Assembly (NCBI GenBank): GCA_902806595.1
Contig: CADCXC010000009.1
Location: 2,418,001-2,482,000, forward strand
Source: Pyrenopolyporus hunteri
Lineage: Eukaryota; Ascomycota; Sordariomycetes; Xylariales; Hypoxylaceae
Direction of reading: 5' to 3'
DNA: 64,000 bases
Shown one piece after another: positions 1 through 11,421 of the stretch. A program made the translations under genes and the position numbers. The notes under the pieces were generated by a model. The model ran no database searches. It had not been told where the DNA came from and saw only the letters and a program-made list of their open reading frames with translations. Every line of letters begins with the position of its first letter. Position 1 is the stretch's first letter.

Positions 1-1182
1 CTAGAAGCGAGCCGATAAGCACACGCCTCCGATTTCCCGGTGTATTGACCATATCCATCCAGGAGCGTTTCGAATGTTCGAGTTCAATAGCGATCGTGGT
101 TTTAATCTCGGCCATTTCAGCTTTCGCAAATTCGGAGTTCTCGTCGCCTTCGGCATGGTATTTAACGAGAACCTGGAAAGCCTCCTCGTATCGCTCCTTA
201 CTGATCAGAAATCGGGGGCTCTCAGGCAGGAAACTAGGAGATGTCGGTTAGAGATTAGAGATGGCGAGAAGTATATCGACAGCAAATCCTTACAGCACCA
301 GCGCAACCTGTAGCAAGGAGGGCGACATTTGCAAGAGAGAAGGAACTCTAGAGTATCCACGTTAGAATAGCTGGCCGATCAATGTGACGTCTAGGCATAG
401 ATTACCTCCAGGACCTAAAGGGGAAGAGCTTGTTAGACTCTGACATAATGATGCTAAGGGACTAGGGATGTTGAACTCACCAGTCCGACGGGATAACCTG
501 TGTTCCATAAGTTACAGCCGAAGCTACGATAGCGCCGATGAAATAAGCCGCATTGAACAGAGACGTCAGGATAGCACGTTCCTTGGGGTACGCAAGTTCT
601 CCGATCAAACTGGATCCGGCGACAATGGCGTAGGGGAGCCCAAATCCAATTATAAGACGAGCAATAATATACATGGGCGCTTTGGATAGAAGTTAACTCT
701 GATAGAGTTAACATAAAGGGGTAGTCTCTCGCTCCACGTACCGTTGACAGCGAACCCCTGAATCAACGACCCAATGATCATCACCACGCTACCAAACATC
801 ACACACCACCGTCGACCCAGGTTATCATTGAGAAGAGGGATGAAGGGAAGACCGATTACGGCGCCGAGCGGCAGCGCAGAGGCTAGAATGCCCTTATAGC
901 CACCCGTGGGATTTCCGAAATCTTGTAAAAATCCATAGTCAGCTCCTTTTTGGTTTCCATCGCTCGCGGTCTCGCACGGAACTTACAAGCACCCCACGCA
1001 GGCACAAGCTGAACAGCGTTGATGATCTGCGAATCAAACCCAGAGGTCATCTCGATTCCCATAAGACACGGAAACAGCATGAAGTAGAGATAGCGCAAGT
1101 TCTTCTTCTGATGCCACGGGACCTTATCCTCCATCGCCATGCGATGGACGATATTGTCCGACTGAACGCCTCCGCCAACCAT
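1..1182 (-). CDS. MFS sugar transporter (lactose permease/hexose-transporter type), 3' end beyond window
   Basis: Probable plasma-membrane sugar:proton symporter of the major facilitator superfamily. Exons (complement): 1182-987, 921-742, 679-481, 414-406, 347-294 and 233-1, continuing off the left edge. The spliced protein reads continuously through family signatures: DKVPWH and GFDSQ near the start, the LGRRW loop motif, RLIIGFG, the PKERA loop, DWSWR, and PESPRFLI before the central cytoplasmic loop. Introns are 58-66 nt with good donors, except GTAATC after the 9-nt exon. The start is uncertain. The Met at 1182 (MVGGGVQ) is used here. An upstream Met at 1312 (MSTVADSADS) could begin a short first exon, but I see no strong donor between them. 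The reading frame appears intact. Substrate cannot be told from sequence; family membership is secure. Confidence 0.85.
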
Positions 1183-3378
1183 TGTGCCGAACTTTCTCAC
1201 GGGCTACGATACTAAAGGCTCGATGCTGTTTTTCGTGTAGGGAATAGGGTCCGAACGAGCAACACCACTCTCTAGCTCCGATGCTGTCTGCGGAGTCGGC
1301 CACGGTGCTCATTGATATATAACTCAGCTCTTGCTATCTCGGACCGATTGTTGCAGCAGGATTCGGCGGTTAATAAGGCAATATGAGCTTATACCCAGCT
1401 CGGGGCGTAAATCATAAGAGGTCGCGAGTATTTACAGCCATTTTCCAATTTAGCCGCCAAGCCTGATTTCAAAGTCTCTCGTAAAGGGCCAACCGTAGGG
1501 GCACAGCAAATAGAGAACCCGGAATCCCATGAGCACTGTCAGACAGGTAGGCTCCTATTGGTTAATGGTGTTCCATCGCCACGTTCCATTTCTCCATGAT
1601 CGAGGCCGTTCGAGAAAAAAAAGACTCAGGACAGCGAGATGAGCCCCCGCAATATCCCGCAACGCCCGCGCTATCCCTCGCTGTGACACTGATTTAATAT
1701 ATCATCCTAAGTAAATCATCTTAGTTACATATAAATATTTATTGGGGCATCGCGTTTACTCGGTTCAGCTTTCTAGCTCGACCAACAGGGCTGCCATGAG
1801 AGGGTCCTCAGCCTGTGAGAGCTCAGCTATTACCTTGGCATCAAACGAAGGGCCGTTTTGGCCCGGCATAGCGGATAATGGAACCGAAGCTGTCTCTCGA
1901 GCTACCCTGGCCTACGTTGGGGTAGCTTGCTATACCCTATGGATAGAACTGCCGACTCTATGAGCTTACATCTAACAGGGGCTTCTCCGGTGGCCACACC
2001 ATACCCTTGCTATAGATATTGAGACGCCCTACGCTAAAGGAATTTAATAACACATCCCATTCGCATAGCCAACAGTATCTTATAGTGATATGAAAGGACA
2101 TCTACGTTGCGCTAAGCCCGTGTATATCACACGTGAATATATTGAGATGCGCCGGACAATACTGACCGTGTAACCCGAGCCTAAGGGGGGTGACATGTGG
2201 CGATATTAACCCAAACTGTCGTTTACTAAGGTGTATAGAGTGACGGAAGTACCGTGCCATAGCTATACTATCGCCTGACCCGAGGACCCTCCCAGCTACT
2301 GGACCCCTAATATATCCATATTCCCCTCCCCACTTTTAAGGGTCACCCAATATGGCCCCCTGAACACTGACTTCTCAACCATCGCTAATTCCCTGCGGAA
2401 ATAATAATTATAGAAAAGGACCTGAATTCATAAGACTCAGTTCTTCAGCATAGAAGGAGCACATGAAGTTCCCCCCCTAAATATGCGACACCATAACGAC
2501 CGCGGGGCTATACGATTGCGCGACGTCTAGGACGGCTCGGGAGAAGATGACGAGTACCACTATTAGCACCCAGCATCTATCCGAATGACTGACCATAAAG
2601 ACATTTCTACATTAGCCAACTAACTTGCTCTGAACGTCCAAGTTGTAATGCGGTCTAGGTGACCGACCACGAAGCTGACGGCCCCTCCACCTACCCGACC
2701 CAGCGTGCGTTAGGAGTTATAGCTCTCGAACGGCAGCTTTATCTTTGCTTTTTGTTTAGAACGTCAAGGACATAGATCCCTACCTCCCAAAAGTGCTACC
2801 CTTATAGAAGTGAGTCGTAAGAGGTAAGCACACACTTCGCCGGGATAAGTATCTGAGAGAGGAATGGGGATTTATATTTAAAAATCAAATCATCGTCCAC
2901 CAGACCGACTATTTTATGGCGAGGGAAACGGCTTTGCTAGTATATGGGACTACCCAAGCTAACCAGGCTATAGAAAGTAGTACATTTTACTAAGACCCGC
3001 TTCGTGTATTTAGGGATTCTTTCTAAGATGCCTTGCTCTCGTACCGTATATATAGTCGGCACGACCCGTATGTCTGATATGATTCTCCTCACGTCAACTG
3101 AACGGTAGTGCGGCCTCCACGGTTGGAGCGCTATGGAGTTTGGAGATGCGACTTTGGATTTTCTCGCCCGCATGAAGCATAGGTAGGTAGCCAGTATTGA
3201 GTGTCATGCTGTTATCCCGATTAGAAAATCGCTTTACTACCCGGTTATACAATCAGGGTCGCCCAACTTGAGCCTCCCCCCAAGGGTTCATGCATACCTT
3301 CATAAAACACCAACTCCATCGTTTATCTCTCGGCCGTATTTCCGGAGTTACAACACCGTAACGGCTCCATCCAGATGC
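1183..3378. other. Intergenic, no gene seen
   Basis: About 2.2 kb upstream of the MFS gene. Short open frames here have no recognisable motifs, no gene-like composition and no splice pattern that lengthens them. The first 150 bases may hold the transporter's 5' leader or first exon. No repeat of note was seen. Confidence 0.5.
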
Positions 3379-3852
3379 CTATCCCGACGGAGACGGATCA
3401 GGAGTCCCAAGCCCTTCCCTCTCTACAAGGTCTTCGAACCTATCGCTCAGTATTTCCTCTTTGTCGATCGAAAACACGGTCAAATACGCATTGGCTATAT
3501 CGTGCGTATTATCTCGACTTAAATACTCGTAGCCGTTTCCTTCGTCGAAGACGAGGCCGAGATCCAACATGAGAGCCTCCTCCACGGTTGGACCAGAGGG
3601 ATGGGTCCACGAGCTACCGTCGTACGTGATGGCCCGCTTGACGGCAGCGGCTTCCTCGGGTGTGAAATATGGACCGCTGAGGTACAACTCGTCGGTGGTG
3701 GAAGCTAGGCGCCTGTAAGAGCCGCGCTTGGAAGCGAAAAAAATGTCGTAAATTAGGACTTTTAATTTGTACATAAGCCTCGGGTCCGCATTGATATCCT
3801 CGATGGTTTCGATCTTCCTCGGGGGTGGAGAGGAGGCCTTGTGTTTAGACAT
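3379..3852 (-). CDS. Hypothetical protein, 157 aa, single exon
   Basis: Not recognised. An uninterrupted frame of 157 codons with composition typical of a real soluble protein: a basic/proline start (MSKHKASSPPPRK), a stretch rich in aromatic and charged residues (YDIFFASKRGSYRRL, YFTPEEAAAVKRAI), an acidic C-terminal third (DRFEDLVEREGLG) and a Pro/Ser tail. No signal peptide, membrane segment or metal-binding motif is visible. The opposite strand has only shorter frames with poor composition. It stands alone between two long empty stretches, so context gives no function. It could be a lineage-specific gene or the remaining exon of a decayed one. Confidence 0.5.
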   Translation of the reverse strand: MSKHKASSPPPRKIETIEDINADPRLMYKLKVLIYDIFFASKRGSYRRLASTTDELYLSGPYFTPEEAAAVKRAITYDGSSWTHPSGPTVEEALMLDLGLVFDEGNGYEYLSRDNTHDIANAYLTVFSIDKEEILSDRFEDLVEREGLGTPDPSPSG

Positions 3853-6800
3853 CTTGACGACTCGACACGGTTTTCGACGTCACCACGAGGATTTCCGACA
3901 CTTTGACTGTTTAGGCGATTGAGATGATGTTCAATCTGTCGGGTATGAGGTGTCTCTGTTTAAGCGGTACCATTTTGTTATATAAAATTTCTAGGATTTC
4001 GTAAGGTTTATGCCTGAGGGCTGTTAGGGTTAAGACTGAATCTGATCTAACGACGATAACACACGCTATTATTGTGGTTGAAAACTCGTATTTCTGTTTA
4101 AGCATGTAAGTCTAATAGTGTCTGATAGTATCCATCTCTCGTTACGCATACTTTTACCAGAAGACATATCTCTTGGTGTCCTGTAGATGACAAGTTGAAG
4201 ATTCCTTCTGGCGTTCACGGTTTCTGATCATGTAACAGCACACATCAAATCGCGAATACCATCATCCACAAGGGCTAGAGGTTGGCTGAATCTAAGCATC
4301 GACGCTCTAAATAGCTTTTCACTTTGGCACATCACTGTGGTAAGATCTTAGAGTCCGTGTACTTTTCTAGTTGACGGGGAGCTAACTTGGAGAAAGACCG
4401 GGGATTTTGCGGGACGTACTACGTATGCCTACTAAAATAACACAGTCTACGACGGGCCCTTATACTTTTTCCACGCGGATAGCTTACCCGGGTAGATAAA
4501 GTAGGTACCTACCTACGTAAAGTAATGCTCAAAGATATGTCAGCTCGTCCTAGCTACTTCGTAGCAGTTCCTCTGCTTATAGTATAAGTGTCAATGAGGT
4601 GTCTGAGATTCCCATTTTACACTCGCGAGCTACTATAGCGCCTTACCCTAATAAGATCTGATTTATATACTTTCGTAGCATATACGACTTATAAATCATT
4701 TCAACCAAGTACCTAGGTATTTAACCTAGGAACAAGATGAATAAGTTATACCAATGTCTTATTTTGGCGCATGTGATTGGCTGGGGGGTCGTGAGTGCTC
4801 CCCGCCCCCCACACCCCCCCCAGCAACTTAAATCGCAGGGCTATTAATAGAATTTAAATATTGATCATATGTACCTCCTACCGTATGTTTGCTCAAGCAG
4901 TGCGACCGATAAACATTGAAGTTGAACTTGGATGACATGAAAAGTTGAAAGCTACCTTACCTAAGAAACGTATGAATTAGGCCCGAGACATTGAGCGCTC
5001 GAGGGAAAAGAAAAGCTTTATACCGACGAATCTCGAGCGTACAGTAGATCCTTTCTAGTTTGGTAACATCTAGGTTACGTTTCTTTGGGTGGTTTTGGCC
5101 ACTGTTTCAAAGCCATGGAATCACAAAACACGGTATATACATACGTACCTACGTAGGGCCTCAGGGCGTGATACGTACCTCAGGCACTATAGTGTACGTA
5201 GGTACCCATGTATGTGGAATCCTTACTTTCAATGTTTCACAACGTCCTGTGCTACCTTTGTAACGGGGACGAGCGGCGGTAAAGCCTCTGTGCGGGTCAG
5301 TGCCTATTTTCCGTAGCGGGCTGGGCTTCGCGGATTTAACGAATATTTCCTATACGTATGCATACTATGTATATACCTAAGATAGTATCTTACACATAGT
5401 TCGTAGTCGACAGTAAAGCGCGAACATATAGTAGTGAAATTTGAAGATAACTCGATATGTCTAAGTCGGCTCGTGGATTAGCATAACCCTACGTAAGTCC
5501 GCTTCCGAGTGGTATGGACATTTTAAACCCGCAGCTTAAAGGTACCATTCACGCCACCCGTATTTAAGTACCAAGGCACTCAGGTAGATTACCTGGACGT
5601 ACGTAACATGACCTGGCGGCTCTGGACCTTGGATTTATAGAAACAATCACTTTCAGTTTCAATTGAAACAATAATACGGATGTGGCCTTCAAAAGTTTTG
5701 TCCATACTAAAAAAATCCACCGGCTGTCACATAATTTTGTCAATACGTTATCAGTTAGCATATTTTCGAAAACAATAACAGGGCTATCACTTAACGCTAA
5801 ACTATAACAAGTATTATATAAAATTTAATATATATAATATAATGGCCGTTATTTCAAAACGAAGCGGCTAGCAGATACCTGTGAAAATAATGTGATGGCC
5901 AGTCGATATTTCTAATATAGACAGAACGTTTAAAAACCATATCCGTATACCTAAGTAGGTAGTTTATTTATTGAAGGTGAATCAATAATACAGCTACCCA
6001 TATAGTTGGATTCAGTATAGAAGTCAGTGCACACGTTCATGCATGTGCGTAGATGCTGCATGTACCATAGTATGTATCTAGGTATGTTATCGACCTTGCC
6101 GCATACCAATATTGCAGGACCTGTACATACAGACGTACGTGGTACTGCGCGTATCTGGATCAGGTCCGTAGATTGTGACGAGTACTAGAGGAAGGAGCTG
6201 CGCCGCCTGGGCCACTGGAGACGGTACCTTGTCAAGCTGCATGCGACATGTAGTGTAACGGTAGCGAGACTGTAATTTCCTAATGCCCGCGATTATGGAC
6301 AGGCGTTTTATCTACCAGGTGAGACCGCTCAGGAAGGAAGCCGGCCATCTGTTAACTCACTTGTTCTCGCCGTCGTGCATAGGCTATCTGGAAAAGATGT
6401 TATTTATATTTTTGATATAGGGTCACAATCGGAAATCGAACTTTGAGGTTCTCGTGGCTGGAGTACTAACTAAATGTAACCGTAATGATGGAAAGACGAC
6501 CTAATGTTTGCCTGAATATTCTGTTTTTAGAACTGCACGAACTGCCCAGAAATTACGACTGTTAATTTGAGGTTTGCGTATTGTATGATACTGTACAGTC
6601 ATAGGCTGGACAGCCCTGAGTGGTACCGTACGTACCTCACCTTAGGTAATAAGCAGAGCCTAGCCCACCCCCGTTTAGCGTCTAGCGTTTAGGGAGCGCT
6701 AGATGACCCACCATACTTGTGCTACCACTAACAGTACACAGTACTCCCGCTAGCGTATTACTAACATGAAGTTTGAACGTAGGTAGGCAGGTACGATACA

Positions 6801-7718
6801 ATCAGCACCGGTCTCACAAATCTTCTTCAATTCTTCCATGCAGCTCCTCTCCATCCAGTTCCCACGATCCGCTCACATGTTTGCTACTGATCATCTATCT
6901 CTTTTTTCCCAGCTGGATGAACCAACATAGGCAGTACCTATATCACCTTAGTTTCTCGGCCGGATGGATTTTTTGGTTACTAAGGCCATCCCAGCTACCC
7001 AGGGAGTCATCTCCTTGGGTGCAGCAAGGGAAGACTGTGTTCTCATCCCTGGCTGCTTTCCGGTAGCAAGCATGCTCCGTACGGTTTTGTCTTGGGCCTT
7101 GTGTTGTGCCCCGTTAGTGTCGATAATCGAGCCTCTGAAATCTACGGATTCTGGCATGATTTTCTGAGCAATCAACAAACGCCGCACCCAGCCAAGGTAG
7201 CCAACCACATACCACATAGACAGTGCCGCCAGCGGCCCTGGTTCGCGGAATAATAAACCCAACAGGGCGTCGTCTGGCGTCCAACAACCAAATAGAAGTA
7301 CGGGGAATCACCCAGATATATAGAATATATATACACTCCAGTATGCGAATATCGATCTTTTCATATCTCCAAAATAATGAATACCGCATACGCCGTTTAT
7401 TAGGTCGCCTGGCAACCTGCGCTATCGCGTCCTCGTCGGGATACTGTTCCTTCGTCTTTGTCGGGTACCGTCCCGCCCAGCAAGTGGATGAAAACGACAG
7501 GAAACCTAAGGCTCGGACCCAGCTAACCCATCTCCTGGGTTACCTAATTCTGCACTGTATGCGGTGCGGTGTGTGCGATGTTTGCTACCTAGGTAGGTAG
7601 GTACTCGTTATTCTTACCTACATATCAACTCAAGCCAACCGCTCTTAATATTCTTCATCCTAATAGAAGAGAGAAAAAATATAAATTGAAAGGCGTCTAA
7701 TGATACGTTTGAGCCAAG
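3853..7718. other. Intergenic, AT-rich in places, no gene seen
   Basis: A 3.9-kb stretch without convincing coding sequence. It holds a G-run/C-run inverted repeat at 4780-4824, an AT-only tract near 5812-5842, several CCTA/TAGG motifs (for example 4501-4520 and 7585-7604), and an A/T-rich TATA-like patch at about 7672-7690, some 40 bases upstream of the next gene's ATG. Frames at 6948-7600 on both strands were considered and not accepted. Confidence 0.5.
4780..4824. repeat. G-run/C-run inverted repeat
   Basis: The left arm GCTGGGGGGT (4780-4789) is complementary to the right arm ACCCCCCCCAGC (4813-4824), apart from extra Cs. About 23 bases, also C-rich, separate the arms. It could fold as a GC hairpin, and the runs alone could form other secondary structure. 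Function unknown. Confidence 0.6.
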
Positions 7719-10700
7719 ATGGAGAAGGACGTACGGCGGCCAGGAGCGTATCCGATTGACGAGACGCCTCTTTATCTACCTTCCACTTTCTCACCTTGGG
7801 GTAATCGGAAGGATTTTCTCATAAACGACGAGCCGGGTGTTACCAGCCCAGTTGCCGAGTCCCCTCTACAGTCGCCCGAGATGTCGAGCGAAAAATTATC
7901 AGGGCCTGCAGATGTTGCGGAAGAGTATGTTCCAGAACGGCCCGTCGCGGAGGAGTACGTCGCCAGGGATCACGACGTGAGGTCTCAGCTGCCGTCGCGA
8001 GCTTCTCCTTTTATCAAACCCGCAGCTGCAGGAGGAATTGGCAGACCCGAGGACCAGCTCATGCTTAGGCCGCTCGACCACGGCTACCAGCCTAGAACGG
8101 AATGTGTTATCACAGCTGGCGATTCCTCCGCAGCCCTCCAAGAGAAACGCGGCGCACTGCGCCGCACCAGATTCAAAGAAATGCTCAGCAGTTCCCTTTC
8201 CACGGCATTCCTGAGCAGATCGAACCCCTCTTCACCCACTCATGCCCGCTACGAGGCGATCAGAGAAGACCCTCCAGCTGCACCGCCATATCGCCAGATG
8301 GAGCGACGCGATACGGACGAGTGGCCGTTGAGCTCGGTGAGCACGGTGATCCCGACGCCGTGCGAAGTCGTCGAGAATCCCGCAGGCTCGGACGACAACG
8401 ACGACGACGTAGGAATTGACGATCTTGCTGCGAGATACGGTAGGTTTAGCTTACTAACTTTTCTCTTTTCTCTCTCCCTTGCCTGGGATTCTCGGAACTG
8501 ACCGAATGTGCAGAACGGCCGCCTCTTGACTGCTATTCGAAGCGAGACGTGTACGTCAAGCATTGGAGTTGGGACTACGTGATTTTAGTCCTGCTGTCGC
8601 TATATTCTACCCTCCTAAGTGGGCTATGGTTCGTCGTCTCCATCTACCAGCCACGGTACGGGCGAGGTATATCGTCCAGCGAGGGGTGGAAGATGGCCCC
8701 CTCGACGGCGACGATAGTCTGCACCTTGGTCGCCAAGACTATCGAACTGTCTTTCGTGACCGTCTACGTAGCTCTTCTCGGCCAGGTTCTAACCCGAAGG
8801 GCTTTCGTCAAGAAGGCCAAGGGCGTGACTCTCGCCGAGATGACGATGCGGAACTGGGTTATTGTAAGTAATCCGCCAAGCGAACCCTTCCCTGTCTTAG
8901 CCTCTCCTCTTCGGTGCTAACGAGCCTAGCAACCGGGCTCCTTGCTCACTTACTGGGAGGGCGTACCTTACGCAGCCATGACCGTCTTAGGGTGCGTGAG
9001 CTTATTGGCGACGATCTCAGCCTTATTTTATACGACGGCGTCGGACGCGATGGTGAGCCCCAAGCTCGCCTATGGACCTTGGGAATCGCGGCAACTAGAA
9101 GGGCTGGTCAAGGCTTCCTATGCGAATCCGTATTACGTCCAGACTGCTTGTTTGACGCCCATCGACAAGATAATGGATCCGAACGCTTCGGCGCCCTCTT
9201 GTCTCGATGTTCAGTACTCGGGCCAGTCCTATCACAATCTACTGACCTTCATGTATGTCACTGGCCCCTGAGACCGCTAGCATCCATCTGGTAGCTGACG
9301 AATAACGCTAGGGGTGAATGGCAGGCCATCCACGATAACGGGACTTCGACTGTCGACCAATTAAGAGGGAGGCCCGTCGGGAAGCACAACTTATTCGACA
9401 ACACGACCATGGTGTCCTCCTGGATCGAGACTGAGTTCAGCGACCTCCAGTCGAATTTCGCCGCCTACAAAAGAGTTGTCAACAACGTCACGCTAGCGAT
9501 GCCGCATGCCGGCGTCTACTCGGCGGCGACGGACGCGCGCAACGACATCCTACAGCCCGACGACTTAGCAGGCGTCGGCGAATACTCGATCCGCGCCAGC
9601 GTCAGTTCACCCGCCGTCAACGTCATGTGCGTTAACATGGCCCGCAACGAGTTGGCACCGCTCATATACACGACTTGGCCCCGTGCCCGGACGATATCTA
9701 CTATCATTCCCGGGCAGCGCATCGGCGAGCAGGATTGGTTTAACGACGTGCCACCCCCGACGGAGAACGAGTGGCTCAACAGGACCGCGGTTGACGACGT
9801 GTTCCGGTGGGGGCCTAGGTATCATCGCCGGCCTCCCGTCTTCCAAATGGTGAGAATTCCACTCAAATTACGATAAGTAATTTCTATTAATCAAGTCTAC
9901 GAATCTATAGTTCCCGATCGACTATAACATGATCACAAACACCTCGGTCTACGGCTCGGACTCCATATACCTGCTCGCCAAGTCGGGGACTATCGCAGAC
10001 TACACGCTGTGTCAATTGCGCTCGTGGGTCACGCCCAAGTGTTCGACTCGGTTCGACGTCTCGGGCATATCCGGCGGCCATATGCAAGCCCATTGCGAAG
10101 ACCCTTCGGATCCCGACTCGTACGCCGCCGCGTCCGGCAACGAGGACGCTCACGACGTCGGTTATCCGACCGTCGACTGGAAGAACATGGCCGACGAGTG
10201 GCGCCTCTCTATGGATCTCAACGGTGGCGTGCAGAATAACAACGCCAGCAACGCGCGAATCATGACACACCTGATCTTACACAAAGCGGCGCTTGATCCG
10301 CTCCTGCCCTCCATTGGCGAGGCCCTCGCCGTGCTAGCTTCGTCGACGCTCGTTGTAGGATCGCTTGGATCGACGTATCGTGTGCGCTGGGAATATCCTC
10401 AGGTCTCGATGGATCCGGGAGTTTACGAACCTTTCAAAGTGACCATGCGCACTCAACAATACGCGTCGACGCATATATCCCCGTGGCAGGCTATATTCTA
10501 CGCCGTCCTAGGCACGGTCTTCGTCATCAACGTGGCCTGCTTGCTATACCTCCTCTTCTTCCGCCCGGGGCTCGTCAACGACTATACCGAGCCGCAGAAT
10601 CTATTTACCCTCGCCGTCAACTCGCCACCCAGCACCGCGCTCTCGGGGAGCTGCGGTCGCGGTCCGGATTCGAGCGGGATGGTGATTCCGTGGCGCGTCA

Positions 10701-10879
10701 GGTATTCATCCGCGGCCAATCATTATTTCTTCGAGGAAGTCGGTGCCAAGCTGAACCGCCCGGATACTCGTCATAGCGTGGCGAGCGGCTCGGATCTGCT
10801 CCCGGCACAAGAAGGGCGGCTTAGAAACAGCCATTACGATAACTATAAAAAACTAAGGGAGAGCCGGGCTTGGTTATAG
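7719..10879 (+). CDS. Conserved fungal multi-pass membrane protein (often mislabelled 'mcm2-3-5 family')
   Basis: Five exons, 7719-8439, 8514-8863, 8930-9252, 9312-9849 and 9911-10879, give a 966-residue protein. All four introns (59-74 nt) have canonical GT/AG ends, and the joins give continuous sequence such as NWVIQPGS and FQMFPIDYN. A disordered Ser/Pro/acidic N-terminal domain (about 1-250) is followed by three hydrophobic segments (about 263-285, 304-328 and 369-392). A loop of roughly 440 residues follows, with many N-glycosylation sequons (NGTS, NTTM, NNVT, NRTA, NTSV, NASN). A fourth membrane segment (about 836-858) precedes the C-terminal tail. The family occurs widely in filamentous ascomycetes and has no assigned biochemical role. 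The 'mcm2-3-5' database label has no support here: no Walker motifs or MCM box are visible. The glycosylated loop suggests an extracellular or luminal domain, which is inference. Confidence 0.85.
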
Positions 10880-11421
10880 AGAAAGACACGGGAATATGTC
10901 ATTATGAAAAACGTGGGGCGGGTCGGCTTAGCGATAGAGTCTCATTCGAAGCGTTTGTATTTTTAATTACCGTTCACGGTAGCATAGCAGCGGCGTTCAA
11001 GGAAAAGAGAGGTCAAGATACCATAGGGAGGAGAGGAAACCCTCCCGATCCATTGCATTTACGAGCTCACACAAGCCGAAGGAGGCATTCGTGTTGAGAG
11101 GGAAAAGGCGGAACAACTCATTCAAAGATAGCACACAGCCTCAAGGAATAAATAAATCGATAATGTATTTCAAGAACGATGTCTTGTTTACCTAAGGATG
11201 TTGAGATCCTATGGCTGGGAGCGTTGAGCTATATACGCGAACTTTAAAGTGGTCATAGAAGTGACCGTAGAGTAACGATGTCTTCACAACAGAACCGTGT
11301 TAGATGTGGGCCGAGAACAGCGAGACAAGCCCACCGTCTAAGTCCCAGATCACCACGTGAAAATAAGTAACTTAATTCGAGGCCACCCTTCGCCCATGAG
11401 CGGACACATACCCCCGACGAC
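10880..11421. other. Convergent intergenic region
   Basis: 541 bases between the stop of the membrane protein and the stop of inositol-phosphate synthase. It presumably contains both 3' UTRs. No further feature seen. Confidence 0.6.

Noticed and set aside
6948..7600. Overlapping open frames on both strands (up to 125 codons).
   Set aside because: No family motif, opposite-strand frames of equal quality, and no splice pattern that extends them into a gene.
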